Origin: a virus
Reading direction: 5' to 3' (one strand)
Length of the DNA: 64,000 bases
IMG/VR virus record: IMGVR_UViG_3300044998_001357
Coordinates: 84,784 to 148,783 of that record
Shown in pieces: positions 1-8,161 of this stretch. Positions within the stretch are counted from its first letter, which is position 1. Every line of letters starts with the position of its first letter. The notes below the pieces were generated by a model. It had not been told where the DNA came from and did no database searches. It saw only the letters and a list, made by a program, of their open reading frames with translations. The position numbers and the translations under genes are program-made.

Positions 1-2
1 TA

Positions 3-1031
3 GACCGCTCGGGTGCCCAGGTCGTGCCGCGAGCGGTTAAGCTCAACCGCGAAAAGCCCCAGTTGCCGGCCCGGGTCGCTGAGCTTGAGGGTCGCTCCTC
101 GCGGGGGTGCGATGTCGTCGTCCAGCACCTATTGCCCCACCAGATGGATAGAAATGGTCGGATGCGCAACATCGGACTGTTTTACAGCGAGACCAGCGAT
201 TTTCGTGCTTCAAGCTGGACGGAACACCTCAACCAGATGGACAAGGTGCTTGTTGCGAACCGCCAACAAAAGGAAGCCTGTCTGGTCTCGGGTGTTCGTG
301 CGCCCATCGAGGTGGTTCCCTGTGCCTTTGATATGGAAAAGTATGCCCGGGCTTACTCCCAGCTAACGGCCCTGCAGCCCTACAAGCAAAGAGGCGATTT
401 TTTGTTTTATACGGTGGGTGAGATGGTCAGACGCAAGAATCTCAGCGCGCTTCTTAAAGCGTTTCATCTGGAGTTCGAGGTTTCCGAACCGGTTCAGCTG
501 GTGATTAAATCCAATGTTCCAGGAGAGGGCGAACAAGAATCAAAGAAACATCTTGAGGCGTTTTGTACCAAAATACGAGAAGGTCTCAAGCTGCACCACA
601 CCAAACCGGAAATCCTTTTGCCCCAGCGGTTTACCACCGAAGGGATGATGCGGCTGCACGCCACTTGTGATTGTTTTGTTTTACCCAGCTACGGCGAGGC
701 TTGGTCCCTGCCGGCCTTTGACGCCATGGCCATGGGCAAAACCCCCATTGTGACTGCGTGTACCGGCTTTCTGGATTATCTGAGCGACTCAGAGGGATGG
801 ATGGTGCCCTGGCAGGCTGAACCGGTGTTTGGCGAAAAGGGTTTTGGCGACCTGTTTACCGGTCATGAAACTTGGTGTAGTGTGAACATTCCCGAATTAC
901 GCCGAGCGATGCGAGAAGCCTACGAAAACCGGGATTTACGAGCAAAGAAGGCGGCGGCAGGGAAGCGGCGGCGTTACGATTTCGCTTACGAGACGGTTGG
1001 GCCACGCCTATTACGCGCGATGGGTGTATAG
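3..1031 (+). CDS. Glycosyltransferase, GT-B fold (5' end outside window)
   Basis: A retaining-type GT-B glycosyltransferase (GT4-like C-terminal half) that would move a sugar from a nucleotide donor to a glycan or protein. The frame is open from base 3 with no stop, and the residues before the first possible start (a GTG at 24) read like protein, so the gene probably begins upstream. A linker near residue 120 (FYTVGEMVRRKNL) is typical of the start of the GT4 nucleotide-binding domain. The acidic donor-site region reads SYGEAWSLPAFDAMAMGK followed by TPIVT, equivalent to the E-x7-E motif. It is the first of several transferases on this strand, so its product likely belongs to the same glycan. 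Acceptor and sugar cannot be read from sequence. Confidence 0.85.
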   Translation, partial: DRSGAQVVPRAVKLNREKPQLPARVAELEGRSSRGCDVVVQHLLPHQMDRNGRMRNIGLFYSETSDFRASSWTEHLNQMDKVLVANRQQKEACLVSGVRAPIEVVPCAFDMEKYARAYSQLTALQPYKQRGDFLFYTVGEMVRRKNLSALLKAFHLEFEVSEPVQLVIKSNVPGEGEQESKKHLEAFCTKIREGLKLHHTKPEILLPQRFTTEGMMRLHATCDCFVLPSYGEAWSLPAFDAMAMGKTPIVTACTGFLDYLSDSEGWMVPWQAEPVFGEKGFGDLFTGHETWCSVNIPELRRAMREAYENRDLRAKKAAAGKRRRYDFAYETVGPRLLRAMGV

Positions 1032-1070
1032 GCGATTGGTTCGAAATCACCTCCTGGTCGGGAGCGTACT

Positions 1071-2015
1071 ATGAGTAAGCGAGAACGTGAACGGCACTGG
1101 ACCCACCTGCGTGATGAATCTATTACCGGGCTTTTTAAGTCAAAAATCACCCCCAAAACAACCAATCAACAACGATACATAAAAGCGCTTGAGAGTTCCA
1201 CGGTAACGATTTGTACCGGCCCGGCAGGAACAGGAAAAACCTACCTGGCCTGTGCGATAGCCGCCAACCTCTTTCGGGAACATAAAATCGAGCAAATCAT
1301 TCTCACTCGACCCATTGTGGGTTGTGATGAGAAAATGGGCGACCTGCCCGGCTCGTTGCTCGAAAAGGTTTCCGAAGATATGCAGCCCATGCTCGATGCC
1401 ATGCGAGAGTTTTTTTCCAAACAGGAGGTCGAGAAGATGCTCCTGGAAGAGAAGCTTCTGGTCGTCCCCTTCAGCAAGATGCGCGGCCGGACCTTCAAGC
1501 GCTCCTTTGTTGTTCTCGACGAGGCTCAGAACACCACCTTTCGTCAGATAAAGATGTTTCTCACTCGACTGGGTGAGAAAAGCCGGATGGCGATTTGTGG
1601 CGACCATACGCAGAGCGACCTGCCCAATCGTGGTGAGAACGCCTTGCTTGAGGTGATTCAGCGTTTCCGGGACCGTTGTCATGCGAGCATCTCGATTGTG
1701 GCCCTGGGACGCGAGGATATTGTTCGCCACGAACTCATTCGGTGGATGGATGAGCGATTGAGCGATTCGGTAACCTACGCGCCTCAACAAGAGCTTCCCA
1801 AAGAAGCTTCTGAGGAAGATGAGTGTCTGGTCAAGTGCCCCGAGTGTCATAGCACCCTTGCCTGCGACCCTGTTGTTCAGGAGCATCCAGACCCCCTAGT
1901 GGAGTGCTGGAATTGTCAGGTCTGTATCCAGTTGCTGGATGAAGAGGGGGAGTATGACCCCCTGGCTGTGGATGAGGTTCCTCAGTTTATCTCGCGAGTA
2001 CCCAAAGATGTCTAA
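1071..2015 (+). CDS. phoH: PhoH-like ATPase with C-terminal zinc ribbon
   Basis: PhoH-family P-loop ATPase, very common in large phages; its role there is unsettled (RNA or phosphate metabolism have been proposed). Walker A GPAGTGKT is at residues 50-57 and Walker B FVVLDEAQ at 146-153, followed by the sensor region RMAICGDHTQSDLP. The core ends near residue 240. A C-terminal extension carries two Cys pairs (C256/C259 and C279/C282, CPEC and CWNC) that look like a zinc ribbon; this is unusual for plain phage PhoH proteins. The ATG at 1071 is preceded by a GGGAG Shine-Dalgarno. The stop overlaps the start of the next gene by 8 bases, so the two are probably translationally coupled. Confidence 0.9.
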   Translation: MSKRERERHWTHLRDESITGLFKSKITPKTTNQQRYIKALESSTVTICTGPAGTGKTYLACAIAANLFREHKIEQIILTRPIVGCDEKMGDLPGSLLEKVSEDMQPMLDAMREFFSKQEVEKMLLEEKLLVVPFSKMRGRTFKRSFVVLDEAQNTTFRQIKMFLTRLGEKSRMAICGDHTQSDLPNRGENALLEVIQRFRDRCHASISIVALGREDIVRHELIRWMDERLSDSVTYAPQQELPKEASEEDECLVKCPECHSTLACDPVVQEHPDPLVECWNCQVCIQLLDEEGEYDPLAVDEVPQFISRVPKDV

Positions 2016-2421
2016 CTGGTTTCGTCCCGCCCCGGCACCCACACCACCTGGGCCTCAGGTTCGAGCGGAACTGGTTTTCGCTCACAATCTTCGACGACGC
2101 ACCCCCCTGGTGGAGAATCAGCAACTCCATCAGGCAGCCCAGAACCACGCCACACAAATGGCTCGTCTGGGCCGGCTGAGCCACATCGGCCCTGGCGGTA
2201 GCACTGTACGCTCTCGAGCAGCCCAGGCGGGCTACATTGGACAAATGCTGGGAGAAAATATCGCATTTGGACAAAGGACAGTTAGCGAAGTTATGGCTTC
2301 GTGGATGGGAAGCCCCGGACACCGAAGAAACATCGAGGCGGACTTCCGTGATATCGGCGTAGGTATCGCATTTGATGCTAACGGAAGAATTTACTGGTGT
2401 GTTGTTTTTGGAAGGAGATAA
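2008..2421 (+). CDS. CAP-domain (SCP/PR-1-like) protein
   Basis: A 137-residue single-domain CAP superfamily protein, the fold of bacterial YkwD-like proteins. Diagnostic pieces are the Asn-His region near the N-terminus (FAHNLRRRTPLV), ATQMARLGRLSHIGPGG, GENIAFG, and the CAP signature SPGHRRNIE, then DIGVGIAF. The ATG at 2008 overlaps the PhoH stop; an in-frame start at 1939 would lie deep inside phoH and is unlikely. No signal peptide is visible, only a short proline-rich N-terminus, so it either acts in the cell or travels with the virion. CAP proteins are usually secreted; the function of phage copies is unknown. Confidence 0.85.
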   Translation: MSNWFRPAPAPTPPGPQVRAELVFAHNLRRRTPLVENQQLHQAAQNHATQMARLGRLSHIGPGGSTVRSRAAQAGYIGQMLGENIAFGQRTVSEVMASWMGSPGHRRNIEADFRDIGVGIAFDANGRIYWCVVFGRR

Positions 2422-2526
2422 TATACAACGAGGCTCCTTGTTTTTCAGCATTGGTCTGCCCTCGCTCGTATGTGGACCTGCTTCCGGCGTTTAATCTATG
2501 ACAACCATATTTAATTGAGTGATGTA

Positions 2527-3576
2527 ATGGCAAATGTTGTTGGCACCCTCACTCGCGCCGCCACGCGTCGAGACAATGAACCGCTAAATATCCTCACTTT
2601 TCCGACCCACGAGCGCTATCAGTCGCAATTTGCCGAGATGTCCGCGAACTTTTACCTGGTGCGAGCCCCCCAGGTCAAGGACTGGAACCCGACCTACGCT
2701 ACAGTGCCCGACAATCATATCCTGCTCGACCCGGCCCTGGGCGAGAAGCAAATTCCTGCCCATGTCGATTTTGATTTGGTGCTTAGCCAGAACAAGTTTG
2801 GTCAGTATCAGCTAGCTCAGCAGATTGCTCGCTCGTTGCAGCTACCGCTGGTGAGCCTTGAACACACTTTGCCTCACCCGGACTGGTCCCGAGCCAAAAT
2901 TGAAGCCATGAAGCAGCTTCGCGGAGACATCAACGTCTTTATCAGCGAGTATTCGGTGGAGCAGTGGGGCTGGAGACTCGATGACCCCAGTGTCCAGGTT
3001 GTTCATCACGCAGTAAATACGGATGTCTTCTCTCCAAAAATTGAAACATCCAAGAATAGGCATATTTTATCAGTTGTTAATGATTGGATTAATCGCGACT
3101 GGTGCTGTGGTTATTCTCTCTGGCGTGAGGTTGTTGATGGGTTACCCACCCATGTCCTAGGAGATACGCCGGGGCTTTCCTCGCCCGCTCCCAACGTCGC
3201 CGGACTTGCGCTTGCCTATGCCATGTCCGCCGTGTTCCTCAACACAAGCCTGATTAGCCCGGTTCCCACGGCCCTTCTGGAGGCTATGTCGTGCGGGTGC
3301 GCCGTTGTTTCCACGGCCACTTGCATGATTCCATCCATCATCGAGAATGGGGTCAATGGATTTATCTCCAACGACCCGGCGGAGCTTCGCAGGTACTGCG
3401 AGCTTCTTCTGGACGACCCAAAACTCCAAAAGAAGCTCGGGCAGGCGGCACGAGAAACCATTACTCAGCGATTTAGCATCAAACAATTTCTCGGCAGGTG
3501 GGAAGCCATTTTTCGTCACGCTGCCGAGATGGCCTGGACAGGAGAAAAACATGAAAATTCGCATCAATGTTCGTGA
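2527..3576 (+). CDS. Glycosyltransferase, GT4-like
   Basis: A 349-residue GT-B glycosyltransferase. The N-terminal domain contains acceptor-side motifs such as VSLEHTLPHPDW. The C-terminal nucleotide-sugar domain has SPVPTALLEAMSCGCAVVST, the E-x7-E-like signature, then ENGVNGFISNDPAELR and LLDDPKLQKKLGQAAR, standard GT4 endings. The start chosen is ATG 2527; a TTG at 2515 in the same frame is possible, and neither has a clear Shine-Dalgarno. The 3' end overlaps the next gene by 26 bases. It probably belongs to the sugar-modification block with its neighbours. Confidence 0.85.
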   Translation: MANVVGTLTRAATRRDNEPLNILTFPTHERYQSQFAEMSANFYLVRAPQVKDWNPTYATVPDNHILLDPALGEKQIPAHVDFDLVLSQNKFGQYQLAQQIARSLQLPLVSLEHTLPHPDWSRAKIEAMKQLRGDINVFISEYSVEQWGWRLDDPSVQVVHHAVNTDVFSPKIETSKNRHILSVVNDWINRDWCCGYSLWREVVDGLPTHVLGDTPGLSSPAPNVAGLALAYAMSAVFLNTSLISPVPTALLEAMSCGCAVVSTATCMIPSIIENGVNGFISNDPAELRRYCELLLDDPKLQKKLGQAARETITQRFSIKQFLGRWEAIFRHAAEMAWTGEKHENSHQCS

Positions 3577-3988
3577 TGGTAATGTAGTATCTCCTGGATA
3601 TGTTGCCGTATCACTGGATGAGCTTGGTATGGCGGTGGACGACGGAGAAGCTACGGAAATCATCGCATATAATGTAATTGATTGTATTTCACACAGGACT
3701 GTGGATGATTGTTTGGATGCCATCTTGCGCAAGCTTGCACACGGCGGACTGCTGGTTATCAGTGCCTGCGATTACCAGGCAGTTGCTCGTGCCATCACAC
3801 AAGGAAGGCTCAATCCCGAAGAGGTCAATGACCTACTGTATGGACCCCAGGATGCGGGTTTCTGGAGTACGCGCAAATCGGCTTACTCTATGGATATGTT
3901 GGTAAATTACTTTAAGCATAAAGGATACACAATTGAATCAGCGCGTTTCGATTTATATCAGGTGGTTCTATCTATTCGGAGGCCATAA
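3551..3988 (+). CDS. SAM-methyltransferase-like small protein
   Basis: A 145-residue protein resembling the second half of class I methyltransferases that appear in sugar clusters: EIIAYNVIDCISHRTVDD, then LAHGGLLVISACD, matches the post-motif II and III arrangement (loop of predicted helices, then HGGLLVI). The glycine-rich SAM motif I is missing, so it is either a degenerate methyltransferase fold or a partner protein. ATG 3551 follows GGAGAAAAAC, a good ribosome site, inside the end of the preceding transferase gene. The stop TAA overlaps the next start (TAATG). Catalytic activity is not supported. Confidence 0.55.
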   Translation: MKIRINVRDGNVVSPGYVAVSLDELGMAVDDGEATEIIAYNVIDCISHRTVDDCLDAILRKLAHGGLLVISACDYQAVARAITQGRLNPEEVNDLLYGPQDAGFWSTRKSAYSMDMLVNYFKHKGYTIESARFDLYQVVLSIRRP

Positions 3989-4191
3989 TGGCTGTATCTC
4001 TAAGACCATTACCAAACAACCAGCATCCGGCGTTTGAAGAAACTATCTACAACCTGTATTGCGATATCTGTCAGGGATGGTTCGGTCGAAAACCCGATGG
4101 AACATGGCCGGACCGATGCCCAGTTTGTGAACCAAACAAGGAACTAAAAAAGAATGAACGAGCTATCTCCCGTCCACACGAGTTGCAGTGA
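3988..4191 (+). CDS. Small zinc-ribbon protein
   Basis: A 67-residue protein with CDIC (about residues 26-29) and CPVC (about 45-48), a rubredoxin-like or zinc-ribbon pair separated by 15 residues, flanked by YNLYCDICQGWF and WPDRCPVC. The ATG is directly attached to the previous stop (TAATG) with CGGAGG 5 bases upstream. The last 38 bases overlap the next gene. No function is recognisable; metal binding is inferred from the four cysteines. Confidence 0.7.
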   Translation: MAVSLRPLPNNQHPAFEETIYNLYCDICQGWFGRKPDGTWPDRCPVCEPNKELKKNERAISRPHELQ

Positions 4192-4969
4192 GTGTATCTT
4201 TGCCCAGTATCATGAGAAGTCTCAGATTGGCTGTAACTTTCCCACCGATGAGGGGAGCCGACTTTCCGTTTTCTACAAACAAAACAAGGTTCTGGACGCC
4301 ACCAACAACAAGCTCAACTTTGCGATTATCAACGGTCGCTATTGTGTTGCCAAGCGTGAGTCGCACTGGGGTTCCCAGCGACCTCAGGAAACCTGGGTTT
4401 CGACCGTTCAGAAAGAGCTTGAGCAAAAGGTGGATATTCTGATTCCGGTTCAATCTCACGTCGATACTCTGCGGTTGCCCGAGACCCTGCGAAGCCTTAG
4501 GGAGCAGGAGCTTGCGCCGCACAGCCTGGTGGTGGTTAACAACCAGACCGACGTTCCGGTAGAAACGCTTCATCAGACCATTCAGCAGATGGCCGGTGAC
4601 CTGAACTGGTTTACAACCACCATTGCCGAGCGTACCGAGGAAAATCGTCCGGTGTCGCTGGGACGGGCTCTGGATATCGCCATCCGAAATCTACGGGGAC
4701 ACTTCTACGGCTTTTTCTTTGCCGGCACAGTGATTCCCAAAAACTATGTCTCAACCATTAACCGCAAGGTTCTCAACCTGGAACAGTTCGCCGTCCTTAT
4801 AAGCAAATTCATTCCTGGTCACATGACCGTGGCTCTGTCGTTTCACCGACAGGTGGGTGGATTCCAGCCCACGGAAATCGCCGATGATGTGCTGGCCAAA
4901 GCCAGGCATCTGGCCATGGTCCACGAGACACCCTGGCTTGTTGGTGAACTGGAGAATCTATGCGTGTAA
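4154..4969 (+). CDS. GT2-like protein with Cys-rich N-terminus
   Basis: A 271-residue protein. Residues 1-60 hold scattered cysteines (CSECIFAQYH, GCNFP, GRYCVAKRE), probably a small metal-binding or Fe-S-like head. Residues 92 onward resemble a GT-A glycosyltransferase of family 2: VDILIPVQSH, LPETLRSLREQEL, LVVVNNQTD. The expected DxD metal site is absent; the equivalent place reads YGFFFAGTVIPK. The protein may therefore be catalytically weak or may act as an accessory. The stop overlaps the next GT2 gene by 10 bases, suggesting a working pair. Confidence 0.65.
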   Translation: MNELSPVHTSCSECIFAQYHEKSQIGCNFPTDEGSRLSVFYKQNKVLDATNNKLNFAIINGRYCVAKRESHWGSQRPQETWVSTVQKELEQKVDILIPVQSHVDTLRLPETLRSLREQELAPHSLVVVNNQTDVPVETLHQTIQQMAGDLNWFTTTIAERTEENRPVSLGRALDIAIRNLRGHFYGFFFAGTVIPKNYVSTINRKVLNLEQFAVLISKFIPGHMTVALSFHRQVGGFQPTEIADDVLAKARHLAMVHETPWLVGELENLCV

Positions 4970-5739
4970 TTGCTATTGTTCCGTGTCACAACCACGAACA
5001 ATGGGTGGGAGATGCCCTCGAGTCTCTGTGGAGGCAGCAGGAACCTCCGTGTGGGGTGGTGGTGGTCAACGATGGCTCCACCGACAATTCGCGTGCTGCG
5101 GTTCTAGGAGGTCTGGTTCAGCACCATCCTCTGAAACTGCCGCTGAGCACCCCGCCTGGGGAGTCGGTACTCGGATTCTGGAAGAGATTGCCGGTGTTGT
5201 ATCTGGGTTACCTCCATGCTCGCGGCCCCTCGTTCGCCCGAAACCGGGGACTGGAGGTTGGGCGGATATTCCCCGATTTTGACAGCGATATTGTGGCATT
5301 TCTGGACTCAGACGACATCTATGAGTTTGGGAAAATCGCTCAAAGCGCTTCGCTTTTGCGTCAGTACGAGGGTGAGGTGGGGGTGGTCTATTCGGACTAC
5401 GACACCATTCGCCCCGATGGGTTGCGCATCCGCCACTTCAAGGAGCCGTTCTCTCGTCGTCGTCTGCTTCAGGAATGTATTGTCAATTGCGACTCTCTGG
5501 TGTTGCGCAGTGCCCTGGAAAAGGTAAATGGTTTTGACGAAGAACTTCGGGTCTGCGAAGACTACGATTTGTGGCTTAGAATTAGCGAGCATTATGCCAT
5601 TATGCATGTAGCCCATTCGCTGGTAACCATTCGGGTTGGACCTCATAGTTCGACCACCAAGGTTCGCTCGGAGATTTGGCAGAGGTGCTGGCAGCGAGTG
5701 GCCGAAAAAACAAATCAGCGAAACCAAAGAATATGTTAA
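4960..5739 (+). CDS. Family 2 glycosyltransferase
   Basis: A 259-residue GT-A enzyme. The N-terminus VIAIVPCHNHEQWVGDALES and VVVVNDGSTDNS are the classic family 2 opening and UDP-sugar aspartate region; VAFLDSDD is the DxD metal site; a later acidic site reads FDEELRVCEDYDLWLRI, the usual ED-Y-DLWLR catalytic motif. All key residues are therefore present. No membrane segment is visible, so it is soluble. Its ATG overlaps the preceding gene and its end overlaps the nucleotidyltransferase by 7 bases. Confidence 0.9.
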   Translation: MRVIAIVPCHNHEQWVGDALESLWRQQEPPCGVVVVNDGSTDNSRAAVLGGLVQHHPLKLPLSTPPGESVLGFWKRLPVLYLGYLHARGPSFARNRGLEVGRIFPDFDSDIVAFLDSDDIYEFGKIAQSASLLRQYEGEVGVVYSDYDTIRPDGLRIRHFKEPFSRRRLLQECIVNCDSLVLRSALEKVNGFDEELRVCEDYDLWLRISEHYAIMHVAHSLVTIRVGPHSSTTKVRSEIWQRCWQRVAEKTNQRNQRIC

Positions 5740-6431
5740 CCCAGAAAGAGATACCATTCTATGAGTGGTTAGATATTATCATTCCTGTGGCGGGTTCTCG
5801 CCTAAGTTCCTACGGCGGGGTGGGTTCTATTTGGTTGGGTAAAGAGACGGTCCTTCAGCGTCAGATTCGTTTATTAGACGGGGTCTTTCCCGGTGCGAGA
5901 TTTTGGATTGTGGTAGGAAAGGGGGTGGAATTGCCCCCGCTTCCTCCCTCGGTGACGGTCCGGGTGGTTCGCAACAACGACCCCAACAGCAATGTCTCTC
6001 ATAGTATTCGGCTGGCCGCAGAGCAAACCCAACCCCCCAATACGTGCTTAATCATCTATGGGGATTTGGTCTTTAGTCGGTCCTTTCTAGACCGCTTGGA
6101 TATTCGGCGTTCCATTGCCGTCTGCTCCAGAGGGAGCGAAGAATCCGACCACATCGGTATCACCAATCTAGAGGGGCCCATCGAGATTTTCTCCTACGGG
6201 TTGCCCCATCGCTGGCTACAGATTTGTGTTTTGCAGCCGCGAGAGAAAAAGCTTTTCGTCAAAGCGGCGTCGGAATCCTACCGCAAACGGTTTTTGGGAC
6301 ATGAGATTCTTAACGAGGTCATCGAGGCCGGAGGTAGTCTCGATGCGTGGACCCCCTCTATTTCTTTGGTCGATATCGACAGTCCTCGGGATATCCCCCG
6401 TGCGGTGAGACTGACAAACCGCGAGGATTGA
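5733..6431 (+). CDS. Sugar-phosphate nucleotidyltransferase-like protein
   Basis: A 232-residue protein with the NTP-transferase fold: IIIPVAGSRLSSYG near the N-terminus resembles the nucleotide-binding loop, WLGKETVLQRQIRLL the following lysine helix, and CLIIYGDLVF the metal-binding aspartate. The family joins NTP and a sugar phosphate to make the activated sugar. Given a heptose-kinase-like GHMP enzyme at 11351, a guanylyltransferase (HddC-type) role is possible, but substrate is inference. The start chosen is ATG 5733, just before the previous stop; the longer TTG start at 5676 would overlap 64 bases of the upstream gene. Confidence 0.65.
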   Translation: MLTQKEIPFYEWLDIIIPVAGSRLSSYGGVGSIWLGKETVLQRQIRLLDGVFPGARFWIVVGKGVELPPLPPSVTVRVVRNNDPNSNVSHSIRLAAEQTQPPNTCLIIYGDLVFSRSFLDRLDIRRSIAVCSRGSEESDHIGITNLEGPIEIFSYGLPHRWLQICVLQPREKKLFVKAASESYRKRFLGHEILNEVIEAGGSLDAWTPSISLVDIDSPRDIPRAVRLTNRED

Positions 6432-6435
6432 CTAC

Positions 6436-6471
6436 CTGAATTTCCGGGTGATACTCCGTCCTGGAATTCAG
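6436..6471 (+). promoter_or_regulatory. Hairpin overlapping the ribosome site of the next gene
   Basis: CTGAATT (6436-6442) pairs with AATTCAG (6465-6471), extended by CC/GG across a one-base bulge. The downstream arm runs into the AGGAG Shine-Dalgarno of the gene starting at 6482. It could modulate translation or be a weak processing site; there is no U-tract, so it is not a classic terminator. Confidence 0.35.
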
Positions 6472-6481
6472 GAGAAGCACC

Positions 6482-7522
6482 ATGCGAGTTTTGTGTGAAT
6501 TCACGCCGTGCGGACCATCGTATGTTCGCTCGGGGTGGGGTCGAGTTTTTCAAGCTCTTGGTCATGAGTTTGTTTTTTGGAATCCGCAAACCAAACCAGC
6601 CTTTGATATGTTTGCAGAGTTTGAACCCGACCTTTTTCTGGGTTGTACCTACTCGGTTGACCGCGCAGTTTACAAATGTATTGCCTCCCGACCTCAGATG
6701 AGGGTCGCCCTATTTGCCAGTGCGTGGGGTCATTACCTCCGGGATGTTAATTTGGAGCAGTACCCTCTGGTGGTGGTCACCGAGCAGGAAAAGCGCACCA
6801 TCGAGCAACTCAAGAAGCAAACCGGCCGACCGGACTTTGTGTTTATCCACGCTCACGGCCCCTGGCTGGAGGGGACACTCTCCGGCTGGAAGGAAATTGG
6901 TGTCGATACCTGCGGCATCCTCAACGCGGCGGATGTCTTTGTTTACGCCAACAGCGTGTCGCGACCCGAGTTGGCCTGCGACATCGGTTTTGTGGGGGGT
7001 TACTGGCCCTACAAGGCCCGTAATCTCGACCGCTATCTGTTGCCTTTGTGTCACCCGCAGAAGGGTCTCAACATCCGAATCTTTGGTAATCAGCCCTGGC
7101 CGGTCCATTCCTACCTAGGTACTTGCGACGACCGTATTGCTCGCGACCTGTTTGCCTCGGCCACCGTCTGCCCCAATATCTCCGAACCCCACAGTACCGA
7201 TTTGGGCTGGGATGTGGTCGAGCGAGTCTTCAAAGTGCCCGCAGCGGGTGGGCTTCTGGTTTGCGATGCGGTCCAGGAGGCAATCGACCTCTTTGGGGAT
7301 GATTTGTTGGTGGTGATTAGCCCCTTTGAACTGGAAGAGGCTGTTCAACATTTCAAGAAAAACCCCCATCTGCGGCAACACTATATCAAGCGAATGCAAG
7401 AAAGGGTTCTGATTGAGCACACCTATCATCATCGTGTTGCGACCATGCTCAACAAGCTGGATATGCCGGATGAAGCCGAGAAGTGCATTTTACACCTTAA
7501 ATCCATGATTGGGAGTATCTAA
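6482..7522 (+). CDS. CgeB-like glycosyltransferase
   Basis: A 346-residue GT-B protein of the CgeB/DUF3880 type. Features are the N-terminal LCEFTPCGPSYVRSGWGRVF, DLFLGCTYSVDRAV, the central ELACDIGFVGGYWPYKARNLDRYLLPL typical of this group, and the C-terminal donor region SEPHSTDLGWDVVERVFKVPAAGGLLVCD followed by FELEEAVQHFKKNPHLR. A strong AGGAG lies 8 bases before the ATG. Only two bases separate it from the next gene. It likely adds a sugar to a phage or host surface structure; the acceptor is unknown. Confidence 0.8.
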   Translation: MRVLCEFTPCGPSYVRSGWGRVFQALGHEFVFWNPQTKPAFDMFAEFEPDLFLGCTYSVDRAVYKCIASRPQMRVALFASAWGHYLRDVNLEQYPLVVVTEQEKRTIEQLKKQTGRPDFVFIHAHGPWLEGTLSGWKEIGVDTCGILNAADVFVYANSVSRPELACDIGFVGGYWPYKARNLDRYLLPLCHPQKGLNIRIFGNQPWPVHSYLGTCDDRIARDLFASATVCPNISEPHSTDLGWDVVERVFKVPAAGGLLVCDAVQEAIDLFGDDLLVVISPFELEEAVQHFKKNPHLRQHYIKRMQERVLIEHTYHHRVATMLNKLDMPDEAEKCILHLKSMIGSI

Positions 7523-7524
7523 AA

Positions 7525-7839
7525 ATGGAGATGGAAACAGTTCGTCAGTACGACCAAGACCGCTGCCTTCTTCGGTTTAATAACGGCTATGTGGTGGAGG
7601 CGGCCGTTCTTATCTGCCGGGACGAGCACGGCAATCCGGATGTCGACGAACGCCGAATTACCCTGGTCGACCCGTGTGATGGTCAGCCCAATATGCGGGT
7701 GGTTGTGGAAGCTACCGTATCCCGAAGCAAAATCCGGCATGTGGGAATTGCGCTCATTGGCACGCGAATACTCTCGATGAGGGTTGGGGTAAGTGCACGT
7801 CAGTCACCAAAATCGATATGTACGAAAACCCCAAGGTAG
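7525..7839 (+). CDS. Small unknown protein, probably frameshifted
   Basis: In the annotated frame this gives 104 residues beginning MEMETVRQYDQDRCLLRF. The first two thirds read well (YVVEAAVLICRDEHGNP, ERRITLVDP), but the tail from about 7735 becomes Arg/Ser/Thr-rich and looks like a wrong frame. The overlapping frame at 7680-7922 looks coding and ends in an ATGA overlap with the following gene. I think the true product switches frame by -1 between about 7695 and 7735, either through an indel in the sequence or real frameshifting. No family recognised. Confidence 0.45.
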   Translation: MEMETVRQYDQDRCLLRFNNGYVVEAAVLICRDEHGNPDVDERRITLVDPCDGQPNMRVVVEATVSRSKIRHVGIALIGTRILSMRVGVSARQSPKSICTKTPR

Positions 7840-7922
7840 GCGCGCTCTTCCATATTCGTACTCATAAAACGGAAGACGAAACCAAACGAATTTTTGGTGC
7901 GCGGCATTCACACAAGCCATGA
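7680..7922 (+). CDS. Second half of frameshifted gene, Cys-rich
   Basis: This frame is open from 7680 to the TGA at 7920-7922 but has no ATG, GTG or TTG before the conserved-looking part. It encodes IPKQNPACGNCAHW and then DEGWGKCTSVTKIDMYENP and KVGALFHIRTHKTEDETK, a plausible small metal-binding protein with a CxxC and a later Cys. Its TGA overlaps the ATG of the 7919 gene (ATGA), the arrangement used by most neighbours, which supports this frame as the real 3' end. Probably the continuation of the 7525 gene. Confidence 0.5.
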   Translation, partial: WSAQYAGGCGSYRIPKQNPACGNCAHWHANTLDEGWGKCTSVTKIDMYENPKVGALFHIRTHKTEDETKRIFGARHSHKP

Positions 7923-8161
7923 CACGCTCGGATGCCGTGAATTTCCAGGAAATGCTCTTCGGTCGGGCCATGCTCACCGATATCTGCATGGCCCTACGTA
8001 GTGCCTGCAACGGCTCCGCAGACCCCTGGACGGATTACAAGAAGAGTCAGACTATTCGCTTGCTGAAGGCACGTCTGGCCACCTGGCAACTACCCAGCAA
8101 CGAGGTGGACGAGGCGGTGAAACAACTGGTTTGTGCAACCCTGAAAGAGGTGGGTGCGTGA
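7919..8161 (+). CDS. Unknown 80-residue protein
   Basis: Mostly helical, with no recognised domain: it contains NFQEMLFGRAMLTDICMALR and LLKARLATWQLPSNEVDEAV. The ATG overlaps the preceding TGA and its own stop overlaps the next ATG (TGATG), so it sits in a coupled run of small genes between two glycosyltransferases. No signal peptide or membrane segment. Confidence 0.6.
   Translation: MTRSDAVNFQEMLFGRAMLTDICMALRSACNGSADPWTDYKKSQTIRLLKARLATWQLPSNEVDEAVKQLVCATLKEVGA

Noticed and set aside
1140-1886. Long minus-strand ORF (248 codons) across phoH
   Set aside because: It is the antisense shadow of a clear PhoH gene and has no recognisable domain or ribosome site.
7720-7740. Programmed -1 slippery site in the 7525 gene
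   Set aside because: The sequence AGC AAA ATC has no heptamer of the X-XXY-YYZ type; an indel is as likely, so no programmed frameshift is claimed.
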